From: Sulfidibacterium sp964549335
GTDB lineage: Bacteria; Bacteroidota; Bacteroidia; Bacteroidales; F082
Direction of reading: 5' to 3'
Assembly (NCBI GenBank): GCA_964549335.1
Contig: CAZJUQ010000047.1
Span: 43,451-107,450, forward strand
DNA length: 64,000 bases
Shown here: in pieces, positions 44,100-51,962 of the stretch
Position numbering within the stretch: position 1 is the stretch's first letter
Layout of the letters: every line of letters starts with the position of its first letter
Notes under the pieces: generated by a model
The model's database searches: none
What the model saw: the letters and a program-made list of their open reading frames with translations, nothing else
Told to the model about the DNA's origin: nothing
Position numbers and translations under genes: made by a program

Positions 44100-45869
44100 T
44101 TATTGTGGTGTTGTTTCGTTTTGTCTTACAATTTTAAGGGCAAGTTCATTCAGCTGTTCCTGCGATATTTGCGAGGGCGAGTCTATCATAAGGTCTCTTC
44201 CTTTGTTGTTTTTAGGAAAAGCGATAAAATCGCGTATCGACTCTTTTCCCGCAAACATTGCTGCCAAACGGTCGAATCCCAAAGCTATGCCGCCGTGTGG
44301 GGGTGCGCCGTATTCAAAGGCATTCATCAAAAATCCGAATTGGTTTTGAGCCTCTTTTTCTGAAAAGCCAAGGACTTTAAACATGCGTTTTTGCAAATCG
44401 CGGTTGTGGATACGTATGGAACCTCCGCCGATTTCGACGCCGTTGATAACGAGGTCGTAAGCGTTTGCCCTGACCGTTGCGGGGCTCGATTCAAGACGGT
44501 CTGCATCTTCGGGTTTGGGGGCTGTAAAGGGGTGGTGCATGGCATGATAGCGTTTGCTCTCTTCGTCCCACTCCAACAAAGGAAAATCGGTTATCCAAAG
44601 TACTTTGTAAGTATCGGGATTGCGCAGTTGCAGCCGGTTGCCCATCTCCAGGCGGAGTTCATTAAGCTGTTTGCGTACTTTATCTTTTTCGCCCGAAAGT
44701 ACGAGCATCAAATCTCCGGGTTTTGCGCCGAATTTTTCAGCCCACTTTTTCAAATCGCTTGAATCGAAGAACTTGTCAACCGACGATTTAAAACTGCCGT
44801 CTTCGTTGTATTTTACATATACCAATCCTTTGGCGCCAACTTGCGGGCGTTTTACGAAATCGGTAAGTTTGTCAAGTTGTTTTCGCGAATAAGAAGCTGC
44901 TCCCTGTACATTTATTCCTACCACCAGTTGGGCATCGTCGAAAACTTTAAATCCTCTGTTTTGTGCTACATCGTTCAGTTCCACAAACTCCATTCCGAAG
45001 CGCAAATCGGGTTTGTCGGAACCGTAACGGCGCATTGCTTCGTCGAAACTCATTCGGGGAAAGTCGTCGAGTTCTATCCCTTTTATCTCTTTGAAAAGGT
45101 ATTTTATCAACCCTTCGAATGTGTTTAAAACATCTTCCTGTTCCACAAAAGACATCTCGCAGTCTATTTGTGTAAATTCGGGTTGGCGGTCGGCACGCAG
45201 GTCTTCGTCGCGAAAACATTTTACAAGCTGGTAATAGCGGTCGTAACCGGCAACCATTAATAACTGTTTGAAAGTTTGGGGCGATTGCGGCAGTGCGTAA
45301 AATTCACCGGGATTCATTCTTGAAGGAACAACAAAATCGCGTGCACCTTCGGGAGTGGATTTTATAAGATAGGGGGTTTCTATTTCCACAAAATTTTGAC
45401 TGTCGAGATATTTACGCGTTTCGAGTGAAAGCTTGTGTCGTAACAGAAGGCTGTTTTTCAGCGGGTTCCGGCGCAAATCGAGATAACGGTATTTCATACG
45501 TAGTTCCTCGCCGCCGTCGGTATTGTCCTCAATGGTAAAAGGAGGAATTTTCGAGGCGTTAAGTATTTCCAACGATTTCAAATCGATTTCTATATCCCCT
45601 GTTTCCATTTTCGGATTTTTGGATATTCTTTCGATAACTTTACCGCCGGTTTTTATGACGTATTCCCTGCCGAGTGTTCTTGCTTTTGATATCAAATCGT
45701 CGTCCGACCGTCCCTCTTCGAGCAAAAGTTGTGTTATTCCGTATCGGTCGCGCAGGTCTATCCATATCAAACCGCCTTTGTCGCGTATGCGTTGTACCCA
45801 ACCGGTTAGGGTTACATCTTTTCCTTTGTCGCTGATGCGTAATTCGCCGCAAGTATGTGTACGTAACAT
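44100..45869 (-). CDS. aspS: Aspartyl-tRNA synthetase
   Basis: The 589-residue protein is the long bacterial AspRS. It has an N-terminal OB fold (~1-105, RTHTCGELRISDKGKDVTLTGWVQRIRDKGG), a class II core with motif 2 (FRDEDLRADRQPEFTQIDCE), the bacterial GAD insertion (~290-410) and motif 3 (GIALGFDRLAAMFAG). It charges tRNA(Asp). Because the genome also has AsnRS, the enzyme is probably discriminating, but this cannot be proved from the sequence. Length is normal. Confidence 0.97.
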   Translation of the reverse strand: MLRTHTCGELRISDKGKDVTLTGWVQRIRDKGGLIWIDLRDRYGITQLLLEEGRSDDDLISKARTLGREYVIKTGGKVIERISKNPKMETGDIEIDLKSLEILNASKIPPFTIEDNTDGGEELRMKYRYLDLRRNPLKNSLLLRHKLSLETRKYLDSQNFVEIETPYLIKSTPEGARDFVVPSRMNPGEFYALPQSPQTFKQLLMVAGYDRYYQLVKCFRDEDLRADRQPEFTQIDCEMSFVEQEDVLNTFEGLIKYLFKEIKGIELDDFPRMSFDEAMRRYGSDKPDLRFGMEFVELNDVAQNRGFKVFDDAQLVVGINVQGAASYSRKQLDKLTDFVKRPQVGAKGLVYVKYNEDGSFKSSVDKFFDSSDLKKWAEKFGAKPGDLMLVLSGEKDKVRKQLNELRLEMGNRLQLRNPDTYKVLWITDFPLLEWDEESKRYHAMHHPFTAPKPEDADRLESSPATVRANAYDLVINGVEIGGGSIRIHNRDLQKRMFKVLGFSEKEAQNQFGFLMNAFEYGAPPHGGIALGFDRLAAMFAGKESIRDFIAFPKNNKGRDLMIDSPSQISQEQLNELALKIVRQNETTPQ

Positions 45870-46118
45870 CGAATATTAATTTTAAAAAATAAGGTTGCGA
45901 AAATAGTAAAGATAAACGAATGATAACCCCTTTTTTGCAAAGCTTATGTTTTTGATGTCAGGTTTTGGTAAAACGGTTCACTTTGTGATAATAACGGTAT
46001 GGATTTGCAACTGTTGTCTTTTTATGTGTTATTGAAGGTTGTTTTCTTATGAGGCATAACTCCATACGGTACTGAAATCATTATTTTGCTGTTTTATTCT
46101 TGCTTTTGCGTTTTTGAT

Positions 46119-47834
46119 TTAGGGAACGGGAACAGACGGGTTAATTAATCTCTGTTTCATCAAATCGTACATTTTAGAAATAAGTTTTTTGTCTATTCCC
46201 ATGGTTTTCGCCATGTACAAATATTCGCTTTTCGAATAAATATCGCCGAACTTCTCAATTTCATGTTGTCCGTATTTGATAAAGTTTGATATTCCTAACG
46301 AATAAGCCGCTTTTTTCGCTTTTGCGGGGTCGCTTATTATGAATAAAGAGCCTTTAATATTATGAGTGGCGACTTTCCACCTTGTTTTGTACAAATTTCT
46401 TAATCCTTTTTTATTTCCTATGTTATACCACAAAATAAATCCTCCGAATTCATTTGGGTGCGACCAAACAACAGCCTTTCCCGCCAAGTTGCGTTCGGTA
46501 ATTTTGTCTGCCTGTTTTGAATAATTGTAATTCGGTTGCCAAAGTTTTGCGCCTGATGTTTCGTACAACATCTTTGCTATTCGCGTTGCCGAGTAGGTTG
46601 CCCAACCTTCCTCTTCGGCACCTGGCCACCATTTGTGATAGGGTATAACTCCGAACAGGTGGCTGTATTCGTGAAGAATGGCGTTAACCGGGTCGGGAAA
46701 ATTAGCCGATAAATTATCGTTGTTCAAGAAAATGCTGTCATTACAATTTTTCATGTATTGTTCACTTGTGATATTGCCGACTATTTTGTTTGGAAATTCG
46801 GCATGAAAACCGCCGGGGCCAATTCCTTTTATTGTCAATTCCTTTACTTCCGGCGAAAAACCCAATTCGTTTTTACACACCCTGTTTGCAGCTTGTATTA
46901 CTCCGGCGAGTTTAATGGCAAAATCCCTGAAATTTTTATCTTTGTATTTAATAGTGATATCTCCCGCCTTTTCTTCAATAAATTTATCTGCGGTTTTGTT
47001 TTCAATGAGTTTGTTTGCCAATTCGTCTGGTACTATTTCCGGTAAACCGAAATTTAAAAACAGAGCCAAAGCAACGGGTGTTGCCCCCAATATTATTTTT
47101 GTTTTTAATTTGACCTCTTTATACAAAGCAATTGCAATAAATATTGATGTCAGAAAAGGCAGAAAAACGGTAAAATAACTAATGGACAGCACATTGTATG
47201 TAAAAAATATTAAAAACAAACCGGCTGCTGAAACGGAGATAATAGTGGCAAGGGGTTCCCTCTTATAACTTTTCCTCATTCCTATTGAGAAAATAACGGT
47301 ACTGAAACCTACGCTGTTTAGAAGTCCCGACAAAACATACATACTGTTGCCCGAAGCAAATATATCTTGTGTGTAAGCAATAAATACAATGAACAGACTT
47401 AAAATTATATACTTGAAAAACTTTTTTTGTGAAGCGAGGGCGTCGGATAAAAAATTAATGGAAACATAGGTTAAAACAAAGAGTAAATAGCGCAAAAGAA
47501 GTACCCTGTCGAAATCGAATTGAATCATTGTTTTTTGAATATAATTGGACAATAACGTTCCTGTTATGACGGTTCCCGATATTAACAGAAGGGCGGGGAA
47601 GAGGGTGTTGTACAGTTTTCGGAAATCAAGTTCGAAACTGAAATTTTTGGGAGGGAAGAGTGCAATAATAATTAATGGTATTATAAAATCGAGCCACGAC
47701 GGGGCGGCAAGTAATCCGCGACCGTTGAAATTGCGAGGCGACAAATAGAAAACCGGGTCGTTTTTTGTGACAAATATGATAATTAAACGTAAAATTACAA
47801 TTACACATAAAATTAATAAAACCTTTTTTTTCAT
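46119..47834 (-). CDS. Polytopic membrane protein with C-terminal gluzincin-like metalloprotease domain
   Basis: The 571-residue protein has about eight TM helices in residues ~1-265 and a soluble C-terminal domain. That domain holds LHEYSHLFG, a HExxH zinc motif (His388, Glu389, His392), and 16 residues later WWPGAEEEGWATY, where Glu409 is a likely third ligand. The arrangement resembles the M1 aminopeptidase pattern (HExxH-x18-E in WWNDLWLNEGFA context) but with a spacer two residues shorter. An upstream beta segment (ITIKYKDKNFRDFAIKLAGV) looks like the putative-peptidase domain before M1-type cores. I recognise no named family. It may cleave peptides at the membrane surface. It is alone, with 250 bp and 220 bp of non-coding DNA on its sides. 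Confidence 0.72.
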   Translation of the reverse strand: MKKKVLLILCVIVILRLIIIFVTKNDPVFYLSPRNFNGRGLLAAPSWLDFIIPLIIIALFPPKNFSFELDFRKLYNTLFPALLLISGTVITGTLLSNYIQKTMIQFDFDRVLLLRYLLFVLTYVSINFLSDALASQKKFFKYIILSLFIVFIAYTQDIFASGNSMYVLSGLLNSVGFSTVIFSIGMRKSYKREPLATIISVSAAGLFLIFFTYNVLSISYFTVFLPFLTSIFIAIALYKEVKLKTKIILGATPVALALFLNFGLPEIVPDELANKLIENKTADKFIEEKAGDITIKYKDKNFRDFAIKLAGVIQAANRVCKNELGFSPEVKELTIKGIGPGGFHAEFPNKIVGNITSEQYMKNCNDSIFLNNDNLSANFPDPVNAILHEYSHLFGVIPYHKWWPGAEEEGWATYSATRIAKMLYETSGAKLWQPNYNYSKQADKITERNLAGKAVVWSHPNEFGGFILWYNIGNKKGLRNLYKTRWKVATHNIKGSLFIISDPAKAKKAAYSLGISNFIKYGQHEIEKFGDIYSKSEYLYMAKTMGIDKKLISKMYDLMKQRLINPSVPVP

Positions 47835-47999
47835 AACTGATATTTTTTAAGTTGATATTTTCCTGGAGGAACAAAATTGTTTCAAAGGGGGATTGGTTTT
47901 TTGCCTTTTACACAAACAAGGACAGTTACGGAAAACGGCAATATAAAACCGTTGAAGAATTTTTCAGTGCTGATGTGCGTCAGCTGTTTTTTGTCTTGA

Positions 48000-48032
48000 T
48001 TGCGGGGAAAGCAGTTGGCACCTCCCCCGCAA
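48000..48032 (-). terminator. GC-rich hairpin after the LiaF-like gene
   Basis: TTGCGGGG and CCCCGCAA are perfect 8-bp arms with a 17-nt loop, 23 bp downstream of the stop codon on the minus strand. The following sequence (TCAAGACAAAAAA) is not a clean T tract, so termination is probable rather than certain. Confidence 0.45.
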
Positions 48033-48054
48033 CAAGAATTTTATAAAGGTAATG

Positions 48055-48954
48055 TTAATACCTGTGAACCGTATAACTCGAAACGGCCGCCTCTATGTCA
48101 ATGTGTATTTTTTGTTTTGCCGTGTCGTAGTTAGGAGTTTTATAGTGTCCTTTTCCAACTTTGGTAAAACCTGAAAAGTTTTTTTCGGAGAGCACACTGC
48201 TGATTTTCATTTCGCATCCGGCATCTTTGGGAATATTAATTTCGAAAGATGATGCACCGGCATCAACGGTAACATCCGTTTCGGGATACAAATCCCCCAG
48301 TTTCAGGTCGAACGATGAAGCTCCGGCATCAATATTAAGTTCTTTTATTTTGAACTGTGACAAATCGTAATCTATCGAAGCGGCGCCTGCATCCAAGTCG
48401 ATGGTCCAAACGGGAGAGGGATTAAGTTTCATGGTGATTTTATCGCCTTTGTCCCTCAACGAGGCAGTGTGGTTTTTAGTGTTGATTATTATGTCGGCAT
48501 TATCTTCGAGAAATGTGCTTATATATTCGTAGTTAAATTTACCGCCGTGTTTTTCAAATTCCAACAGTTTGGCGGTGGTGTCTTTTATTTTGAAACTGCT
48601 TGCCGCAACATTTAGTTCGAGGTGTGCATTGTGTACACTTTTTTTGTTGGGTATGTCAAAGTTTTGGTCCGACTGGTATGTTACAAGGTCGTCGTCGTTG
48701 CCAAACCACGAACTGTCGTTGTAACCGTCGCTGTCGATTACTATCCAGGTGGAAATTCCCAGTATCACTACAATGAATATTATTTTGATAAATTCTTTTA
48801 TGGGTAAAAGCGATATGCCCCAAAGGATGAATATTGCGGGCCAAACACGCACCAAACCGTGCCAGCTTAAATCTATCAAGCCAATATTTTTCAGAATGAA
48901 CAATACGCCAATCAGGATCAAAATAAGACCCCATAATACATTTTTACTTTTCAT
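48055..48954 (-). CDS. LiaF-like envelope stress protein (DUF5668-type TM part plus toast-rack domain)
   Basis: The 299-residue protein has N-terminal TM hairpins of the LiaI/DUF5668 kind (~5-80, GLILILIGVLFILKNIGLIDLS, WPAIFILWGISLLPI). Residues ~110-299 are a right-handed beta-helix-like domain with repeated 'D.GASSF.L' turns (IDAGASSFDLKLGDL, VDAGASSFEINIP), as in LiaF/toast-rack proteins. In Firmicutes LiaF restrains the LiaRS stress system; here no two-component genes are nearby and the function is inferred by similarity only. The gene overlaps the end of the PspC gene by 11 bp and forms an operon with it. Confidence 0.87.
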   Translation of the reverse strand: MKSKNVLWGLILILIGVLFILKNIGLIDLSWHGLVRVWPAIFILWGISLLPIKEFIKIIFIVVILGISTWIVIDSDGYNDSSWFGNDDDLVTYQSDQNFDIPNKKSVHNAHLELNVAASSFKIKDTTAKLLEFEKHGGKFNYEYISTFLEDNADIIINTKNHTASLRDKGDKITMKLNPSPVWTIDLDAGAASIDYDLSQFKIKELNIDAGASSFDLKLGDLYPETDVTVDAGASSFEINIPKDAGCEMKISSVLSEKNFSGFTKVGKGHYKTPNYDTAKQKIHIDIEAAVSSYTVHRY

Positions 48955-49396
48955 GACTTTCGTTTTTTGATTTTAAATTTAAAATTTCGGGAAAAATGAT
49001 TAATATTCCGGCAAATACGAGAATTAAGGGCCAGAACAGATGAATATTGTACCAAGGTATCAGGTTGTCGAACAAAAACAACAATCCTATAAAAATAAGG
49101 ATGATTCCTGCAATGACAGAGCGCGACGTTTTTTGTTGAATATTTGACGTTTCGTTTTGAACCTGAGTTTCGTCTGTGTTACCAACGGGATTTTTTTCAG
49201 GCAAAACCGGGCGACCGGGTACCACTATCCACAGTATGATGTAAGCAAGCAGACCGCCACCGCTAAAAAGCAATAACATAACAAAAAGCAACCTGACTAT
49301 AACGACGTCGATATCGAAGTACTCGCTCAGTCCTCCCGCAACGCCGCCGATTACTCTGTTTGTTACCGACCTGTAAAGTTTTTTTTGATTTTCCAT
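48944..49396 (-). CDS. PspC domain-containing membrane protein
   Basis: The 150-residue protein begins with a PspC domain (~6-62, LYRSVTNRVIGGVAGGLSEYFDIDVVIVRLLFVMLLLFSGGGLLAYIILWIVVPGR), followed by a polar linker and a second TM pair of LiaI/DUF5668 type (~92-140, AGIILIFIGLLFLFDNLIPW). PspC proteins sense or dampen envelope stress. It is the first gene of a two-gene operon with the LiaF-like protein and is divergent from tyrS. A clear -7 box lies 30 bp upstream. Confidence 0.93.
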   Translation of the reverse strand: MENQKKLYRSVTNRVIGGVAGGLSEYFDIDVVIVRLLFVMLLLFSGGGLLAYIILWIVVPGRPVLPEKNPVGNTDETQVQNETSNIQQKTSRSVIAGIILIFIGLLFLFDNLIPWYNIHLFWPLILVFAGILIIFPEILNLKSKNESHEK

Positions 49397-49425
49397 AATT
49401 CTATTTTTTAATTAAATTTCTCGAG

Positions 49426-49433
49426 CAAAAATA
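49426..49433 (-). promoter_or_regulatory. -7 box for the PspC/LiaF-like operon
   Basis: The minus strand reads TATTTTTG, an exact TAnnTTTG match 30 bp before the PspC start codon. Confidence 0.55.
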
Positions 49434-49509
49434 TGGTATGCCGCAGGCCGCCGGAAGGTAAAATCGGTAAACTAATGAAATTTGTCGGTAAACGGTGGAA
49501 ACAAATATC

Positions 49510-49517
49510 TATATTTG
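49510..49517 (+). promoter_or_regulatory. -7 box for tyrS
   Basis: TATATTTG, an exact TAnnTTTG match, lies 30 bp before the ATG at 49547. It falls inside the longer reading of the tyrS frame (from 49433), which favours the shorter start. Confidence 0.55.
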
Positions 49518-49546
49518 CCGAAATTTTTTCAAAAAAACTGCAAAAG

Positions 49547-50845
49547 ATGAAAAATTTTGTTGAAGAGCTGCGCTGGAGGGGCATGATACACGATGTAATG
49601 CCCGGTACCGAGGAGTATATGAACGAAAATTTAACGGCGGGATATGTGGGAATAGACCCTACCGCCGACTCGCTTCACATAGGGCACCTTGTAGGTGTTA
49701 TGATGTTGAAACACCTGCAACTTTGCGGGCACAAACCGATAGCACTTGTGGGTGGAGCCACGGGTATGATAGGAGACCCCTCCGGAAAATCGCAAGAACG
49801 GAACTTGCTTACCGAAGAGACTTTAAGAAAAAACGAAGCCGGAATAAAAAAACAACTTGCAAAGTTTCTCGACTTTGAAAGCGACGAACCCAACCGCGCA
49901 ATACTGGTAAACAATTACGACTGGATGAAAAATTTCTCGTTTTTGGAATTTATCCGCGACGTGGGTAAACACATTACCGTCAACTATATGATGGCAAAAG
50001 ACTCGGTGAAAAAGCGTATCGGTGCCGATAGTCAAAACGGAATGTCGTTTACGGAATTTTCGTACCAACTGGTTCAGGGCTACGACTTTTTACACCTTTA
50101 CAAAACCGAAAATTGCAAACTGCAAATGGGTGGCGCCGACCAGTGGGGAAATATTACCACCGGTACCGAACTTATTCGCCGCAAACTGGGACACGAAAAT
50201 CAAGCATTTGCCCTTACCTGCCCTCTTATTACAAAATCTGACGGAACAAAATTCGGGAAAACCGAAAAAGGTAATATTTGGCTCGACCCCGATAAAACAA
50301 GTCCTTACGAATTTTACCAGTTCTGGCTTAATGTTTCGGACGAAGATGCCGAAAAGTATATTAAAATTTTTACCCTTTTGCCTCGGGAAGAGATAGAGGC
50401 TCTTATAGAAGAACATAAAAAAGCCCCCCATTTAAGACTTCTGCAAAAACGGCTTGCTAAGGAAATTACGGTTATCGTTCATTCCGAAGCCGATTATAAC
50501 GCTGCTGTCGAAGCCTCTCAAATACTTTTCGGTAAAGGTACTGCCGAGATGCTTAAAAATTTGGACGAACGAACCCTCCTCGATGTTTTCAAAGGTGTTC
50601 CGCAAGCCGAAATTAACCGTGAAGAATTGGCAAACGGAATTGGATTACTCGATTTTCTGTCGTCAAAGGCAAAAGCCTTTAAATCGAACGGCGAAGCCCG
50701 CAGAATGTTGAAAGAGAATGCCGTTGCCATAAACAAGAAAAAAATAAAAGAGGATTATGAAATAGGCCTCAAAGACCTGTTAAACGGTAAATATATTCTT
50801 GTGCAAAAGGGAAAGAAAAACTATTTTCTGGTAAAAGCGGTTTAA
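49547..50845 (+). CDS. tyrS: Tyrosyl-tRNA synthetase
   Basis: The 432-residue class I synthetase starts at ATG 49547 (MKNFVEELRWRGMIHDVMPG); the 38 residues available upstream are not TyrRS-like. It has the HIGH motif (SLHIGHLVG), the bacterial KMSKS equivalent KFGKTEKGNIW, the tyrosine-binding block MGGADQWGNITTG and a C-terminal S4-type RNA-binding domain (~365-432, GEARRMLKENAVAINKKKI). It charges tRNA(Tyr). A hairpin at 50855-50879 lies after the stop, facing the convergent zinc-ribbon gene. Confidence 0.97.
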   Translation: MKNFVEELRWRGMIHDVMPGTEEYMNENLTAGYVGIDPTADSLHIGHLVGVMMLKHLQLCGHKPIALVGGATGMIGDPSGKSQERNLLTEETLRKNEAGIKKQLAKFLDFESDEPNRAILVNNYDWMKNFSFLEFIRDVGKHITVNYMMAKDSVKKRIGADSQNGMSFTEFSYQLVQGYDFLHLYKTENCKLQMGGADQWGNITTGTELIRRKLGHENQAFALTCPLITKSDGTKFGKTEKGNIWLDPDKTSPYEFYQFWLNVSDEDAEKYIKIFTLLPREEIEALIEEHKKAPHLRLLQKRLAKEITVIVHSEADYNAAVEASQILFGKGTAEMLKNLDERTLLDVFKGVPQAEINREELANGIGLLDFLSSKAKAFKSNGEARRMLKENAVAINKKKIKEDYEIGLKDLLNGKYILVQKGKKNYFLVKAV

Positions 50846-50854
50846 TAAATAAGA

Positions 50855-50879
50855 GAGGCTGCCCTTTATGAACAGCCTC
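50855..50879. terminator. Hairpin between convergent tyrS and the zinc-ribbon gene
   Basis: GAGGCTG and CAGCCTC are perfect 7-bp arms with an 11-nt loop. The T tract is poor on the plus strand and better on the minus strand (TCTTATTTATT), so it may mainly end the small convergent gene. Confidence 0.55.
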
Positions 50880-50887
50880 CCCCTATT

Positions 50888-51070
50888 TTATCCCGCAGCT
50901 ATTTTATCGGCATCAGGAAGTATCCCTTCCAATTGCGAAGGGTCGTGAATTATCACAGGAATGTGCTGCGAACATATCCAAAAACTCGTCTCTTTAAAAT
51001 CAAACTTTAATAAAGGCACCTGCTCTTTGCCTTTTTGGCAGATGATACATTTCTGTTCGTTATTTTGCAT
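50888..51070 (-). CDS. Small zinc-ribbon-like protein, 60 residues
   Basis: The short frame has a CxxC...CxxH arrangement: Cys8 and Cys11 (KCIICQKG), Cys33 and His36 (WICSQHIP), which is a plausible zinc site. The second half, IPVIIHDPSQLEGILPDADKIAAG, is acidic and helical. The pattern of a knuckle plus 'CSQHIPVLIH.P..L...LP' is one I associate with short conserved Bacteroidota proteins of unknown role. The gene is followed by a terminator-like hairpin and preceded by a 315-bp non-coding region. Function unknown. Confidence 0.72.
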   Translation of the reverse strand: MQNNEQKCIICQKGKEQVPLLKFDFKETSFWICSQHIPVIIHDPSQLEGILPDADKIAAG

Positions 51071-51227
51071 TTTATTTAATGTTTGGTTAATAATTTGAAA
51101 AATATTCCATTATTTAACGTTTTGTTTTTAAACCCGTATCAACAATGCTGGAAAAACAACCTGAAAAAACAAAACAGAGTCTCTATACAAAATATAACCG
51201 TAAGATGCTCCGTCTGTTAAATAATTG

Positions 51228-51253
51228 TAGCTCAGCATTAATGCCATGGGCTA
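51228..51253 (+). other. Stem-loop in the region upstream of the second sigma gene
   Basis: TAGCTCA pairs with TGGGCTA, and GCAT pairs with ATGC inside it, leaving a 2-nt CA bulge and a tiny loop. It lies ~95 bp before the sigma promoter. It superficially resembles a tRNA D-arm (GTAGCTCAG) but no tRNA can be folded around it. Confidence 0.4.
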
Positions 51254-51322
51254 AAATACTACGCAAAGGTAGGATTTATTTTATTAACTTTAAGAAAAAT
51301 ATTTTGTTATAATTTTTCTTGA

Positions 51323-51337
51323 TTTTGTATCTTGCAG
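51323..51337 (+). promoter_or_regulatory. Promoter-like 15-mer upstream of the second ECF sigma gene
   Basis: TTTTGTATCTTGCAG lies 48 bp before the sigma ATG and differs by one base from the 15-mer at the same place before the first sigma gene (10786-10800). Confidence 0.5.
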
Positions 51338-51385
51338 GCAACTCAAAAAGAAAAACCCTGTCGGTACAAGTACCGGAAAAGTGGA

Positions 51386-51952
51386 ATGGCTGAAAAGGAA
51401 AAAATAATTAAAGCTTGTAAAAAGGGCAAGAGAGGAGCGTTTACAAAATTGTATAACATGTATGCAAATAAAATGCTCGGAGTGTGTATGCGATATGCAA
51501 AATCGTTGGAAGAGGCTGAGGATATTCTTCAGGAGGGATTTATTAAGGTTTTTCAGAAAATAGATACATATGCGTTTCAAGGCTCTTTCGACGGCTGGAT
51601 AAGGCGTGTGATGGTTAATACCGCCATTAACCACTACAATGCCAATAAGAAATATTATGAAAACGAATTGTATGCTTCCGACAGTAACGAAGAGGGTGAC
51701 AGAACGGAGTTTCGGGAGGATGATAAAAATGAAATACAAATCCCTCCTCAAGTACTTATGTCAATGATTCAGCAATTGCCCGAAGGGTACAAAATGGTTT
51801 TTAACCTTTATGTTTTCGAAGGTATGACACATATGGAAATAGCATCTTTTTTGGGTATTTCGGAGAGCACTTCGAAAACCCAACTTTTAAAGGCGCGTAA
51901 GAAGTTGAAAAAAACAATAGAAGAAAAATACGGTATTAACACCAAAGCATAA
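51386..51952 (+). CDS. ECF-type RNA polymerase sigma factor (cassette 2)
   Basis: I start at ATG 51386 (MAEKEKIIKACKKGKRGAF), giving 188 residues; the frame to 51332 runs into the promoter motif. Region 2 is at ~18-85 (KMLGVCMRYAKSLEEAEDILQEGFIKVFQKI, GWIRRVMVNTAIN) and region 4 at ~130-180 (LPEGYKMVFNLYVFEGMTHMEIASFLGISESTSKTQLLKAR). An acidic insert of ~35 residues (SNEEGDRTEFREDDKNE) separates the two. It is paralogous to the sigma factor of cassette 1. The next gene starts 10 bp after its stop. Confidence 0.93.
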   Translation: MAEKEKIIKACKKGKRGAFTKLYNMYANKMLGVCMRYAKSLEEAEDILQEGFIKVFQKIDTYAFQGSFDGWIRRVMVNTAINHYNANKKYYENELYASDSNEEGDRTEFREDDKNEIQIPPQVLMSMIQQLPEGYKMVFNLYVFEGMTHMEIASFLGISESTSKTQLLKARKKLKKTIEEKYGINTKA

Positions 51953-51962
51953 AAATAAACAG

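Larger units (their letters stand above)
51071..51385. other. 315-bp intergenic region upstream of the second sigma cassette
   Basis: No gene is visible. It holds a strong stem-loop at 51228-51253 and the promoter-like 15-mer at 51323-51337. The minus-strand promoter of the small zinc-ribbon gene should lie near 51090-51120, but I see no exact -7 box there. Confidence 0.6.

Noticed and set aside
49433..49546. N-terminal extension of tyrS
   Set aside because: The 38 extra residues are unlike any TyrRS and contain the predicted -7 box; the ATG at 49547 gives the normal N-terminus.
51225..51275. tRNA-like GTAGCTCAG sequence
   Set aside because: It resembles a tRNA D-arm, but no acceptor stem, anticodon arm or GTTCGA-type T-loop can be found at the right distances. 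I keep it only as a stem-loop.
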